A DNA stretch of 6,547 nt from NCBI GenBank assembly GCA_945957305.1, contig CAMFLN010000179.1:1-6547 (forward strand), written 5' to 3'. Below are positions 5,829-6,547 of this stretch, one piece after another. The number at the start of each line of letters is the position of its first letter. Position 1 is the first letter of the stretch. The notes below the pieces were generated by a model, which saw nothing but the letters and a program-made list of their open reading frames with translations, was not told the origin of the DNA and made no database searches. The DNA is from an uncultured Planctomycetaceae bacterium (lineage in GTDB: Bacteria; Planctomycetota; Planctomycetia; Pirellulales; JACPPG01). The position numbers and the translations under genes were made by a program.

Positions 5829-6547
5829 TCAGAACGGCTTTTCCGACGTCTCTTCGCCTTCCTCGGCCAGACCCAGCTGCACCAGCCGTCGATATAACCT
5901 GGGCCGGGTCATGCCAAGCAGCTGTGCCGCCTTGGTCTTGTTTCCCTTGGCCTGGTTCAAAGCACGGCGAATCAATTCCTCCTCGATGCGTGCGAGGAAA
6001 TCTTCGAGGTCGATGGTCTCGTCGACCTTGCGCGGCCGCACCGCGGCATCGAGCGCGTAATGAATCTTATCGGGCAGGTCGGTCGGCAAGATTCGCGGAC
6101 CCTCGGCCGCCGCGTGTGCTGCCGCGATGACTTCGGCCAGTTCGGCGACATTCGCGGGCCAGGAATATCCTGCCAGCTGATCGAGTGCTTCGGTCGTCGC
6201 CCCGGCAATCTGTTTGGTCCCCTGCCGATTCTGATCTTCGACGAACATCTGCACCAACAGCGGCAAGTCCTTCAACCGTTCGGCTAGAGAAGGAATATGA
6301 ATTTCGAGCGTCGCCAAGGCGCAGGCGAGTTCAGCATTAAACCCGCCCGCTGCGGCCAGGGCGGAGAGCGGCGTGCTGGTCGTAGCTACGATGCGAAATT
6401 GGGACGTCGACGGCGAACTTCGCAACAGAAAGTCCTGCGCGTCGCTGTTGAGTTGGTCGACGTCCAACAGCAGCAACGTCGCTGGACGGTCTGTGGCGCC
6501 CCCTGTCCGGGCCAGTGCCCTCAGACTCGGTTCGAGTAAGCTTACAT
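5829..6547 (-). CDS. Sigma-54-activator-like regulator with degenerate AAA+ domain and Fis-type HTH, C-terminal part
   Basis: The last 238 residues are visible, cut at the right edge. The layout is that of bacterial enhancer-binding proteins (NtrC/PspF class): the second half of an AAA+ domain (about 1-140 of the fragment) and a C-terminal HTH_8 domain (about 178-226, LEDFLARIEEELIRRAL, GNKTKAAQLLGM, RPRLYRRLVQLGL). The HTH is fully canonical. The AAA+ part aligns through IPSLAERLKDLPLL and YSWPANVAEL but lacks its catalytic residues. Walker B reads LLLLDVDQL (D28, V29, no Glu). The two Arg-finger positions in FNAELACAL are N70 and A76, and sensor II Arg is A134. No GAFTGA is seen in the residues before Walker B, where it belongs. 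The protein therefore probably binds DNA without ATP-driven opening of sigma-54 promoters. Walker A and any sensor domain lie outside the window. Its neighbour on the same strand is aroH, a possible target by position only. Confidence 0.85.
   Translation of the reverse strand, partial: VSLLEPSLRALARTGGATDRPATLLLLDVDQLNSDAQDFLLRSSPSTSQFRIVATTSTPLSALAAAGGFNAELACALATLEIHIPSLAERLKDLPLLVQMFVEDQNRQGTKQIAGATTEALDQLAGYSWPANVAELAEVIAAAHAAAEGPRILPTDLPDKIHYALDAAVRPRKVDETIDLEDFLARIEEELIRRALNQAKGNKTKAAQLLGMTRPRLYRRLVQLGLAEEGEETSEKPF

Overview
The window is a G+C-rich bacterial chromosome segment in which every supported gene lies on the minus strand, so transcription runs from the right end to the left. 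The gene content and protein style suggest a planctomycete of the Pirellulales type: an MFS carrier opening with WYRELNGYHWFVLTVAALGW, an Nramp-related protein without the usual metal motifs, an AroH with a C-terminal tail, and weak ribosome binding sites. That assignment is inferred from protein resemblance and was not tested by a search.

In transcription order, the right edge (6547-5829) holds the C-terminal part of a sigma-54-activator-like regulator. Its Fis-type DNA-binding domain is intact, but its AAA+ domain has lost the residues needed for ATP hydrolysis. A 165-base gap with a perfect 7-bp inverted repeat follows. Next come a monofunctional chorismate mutase (aroH, 5663-5181), a short-chain dehydrogenase (5100-4306) whose catalytic Tyr is Phe, and a small cupin (4268-3849). 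A terminator-like hairpin with a run of six T lies between aroH and the dehydrogenase. The dehydrogenase and cupin are 37 bases apart and look co-transcribed.

A 279-base non-coding stretch (3570-3848) with a 9-bp direct repeat and several inverted repeats precedes two transporters: an Nramp-related membrane protein (3569-1914) and an MFS carrier (1761-337). The left edge holds the first 90 residues of glutamate-1-semialdehyde aminomutase (hemL, 270-1), the enzyme that makes 5-aminolevulinate for tetrapyrroles.

AroH (toward Phe/Tyr) and HemL (toward heme) are clear housekeeping enzymes. The dehydrogenase, cupin and two carriers have no assignable substrate, and no single pathway joins the genes. 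No mobile element, CRISPR array, tRNA or rRNA is visible. The recurring oddity is that four proteins keep a recognisable fold while lacking family-defining catalytic or ligand residues: the AAA+ regulator, the SDR, the cupin and the Nramp relative. No complete new system can be claimed; the pseudo-ATPase regulator and the Tyr-to-Phe SDR are the items most worth following.
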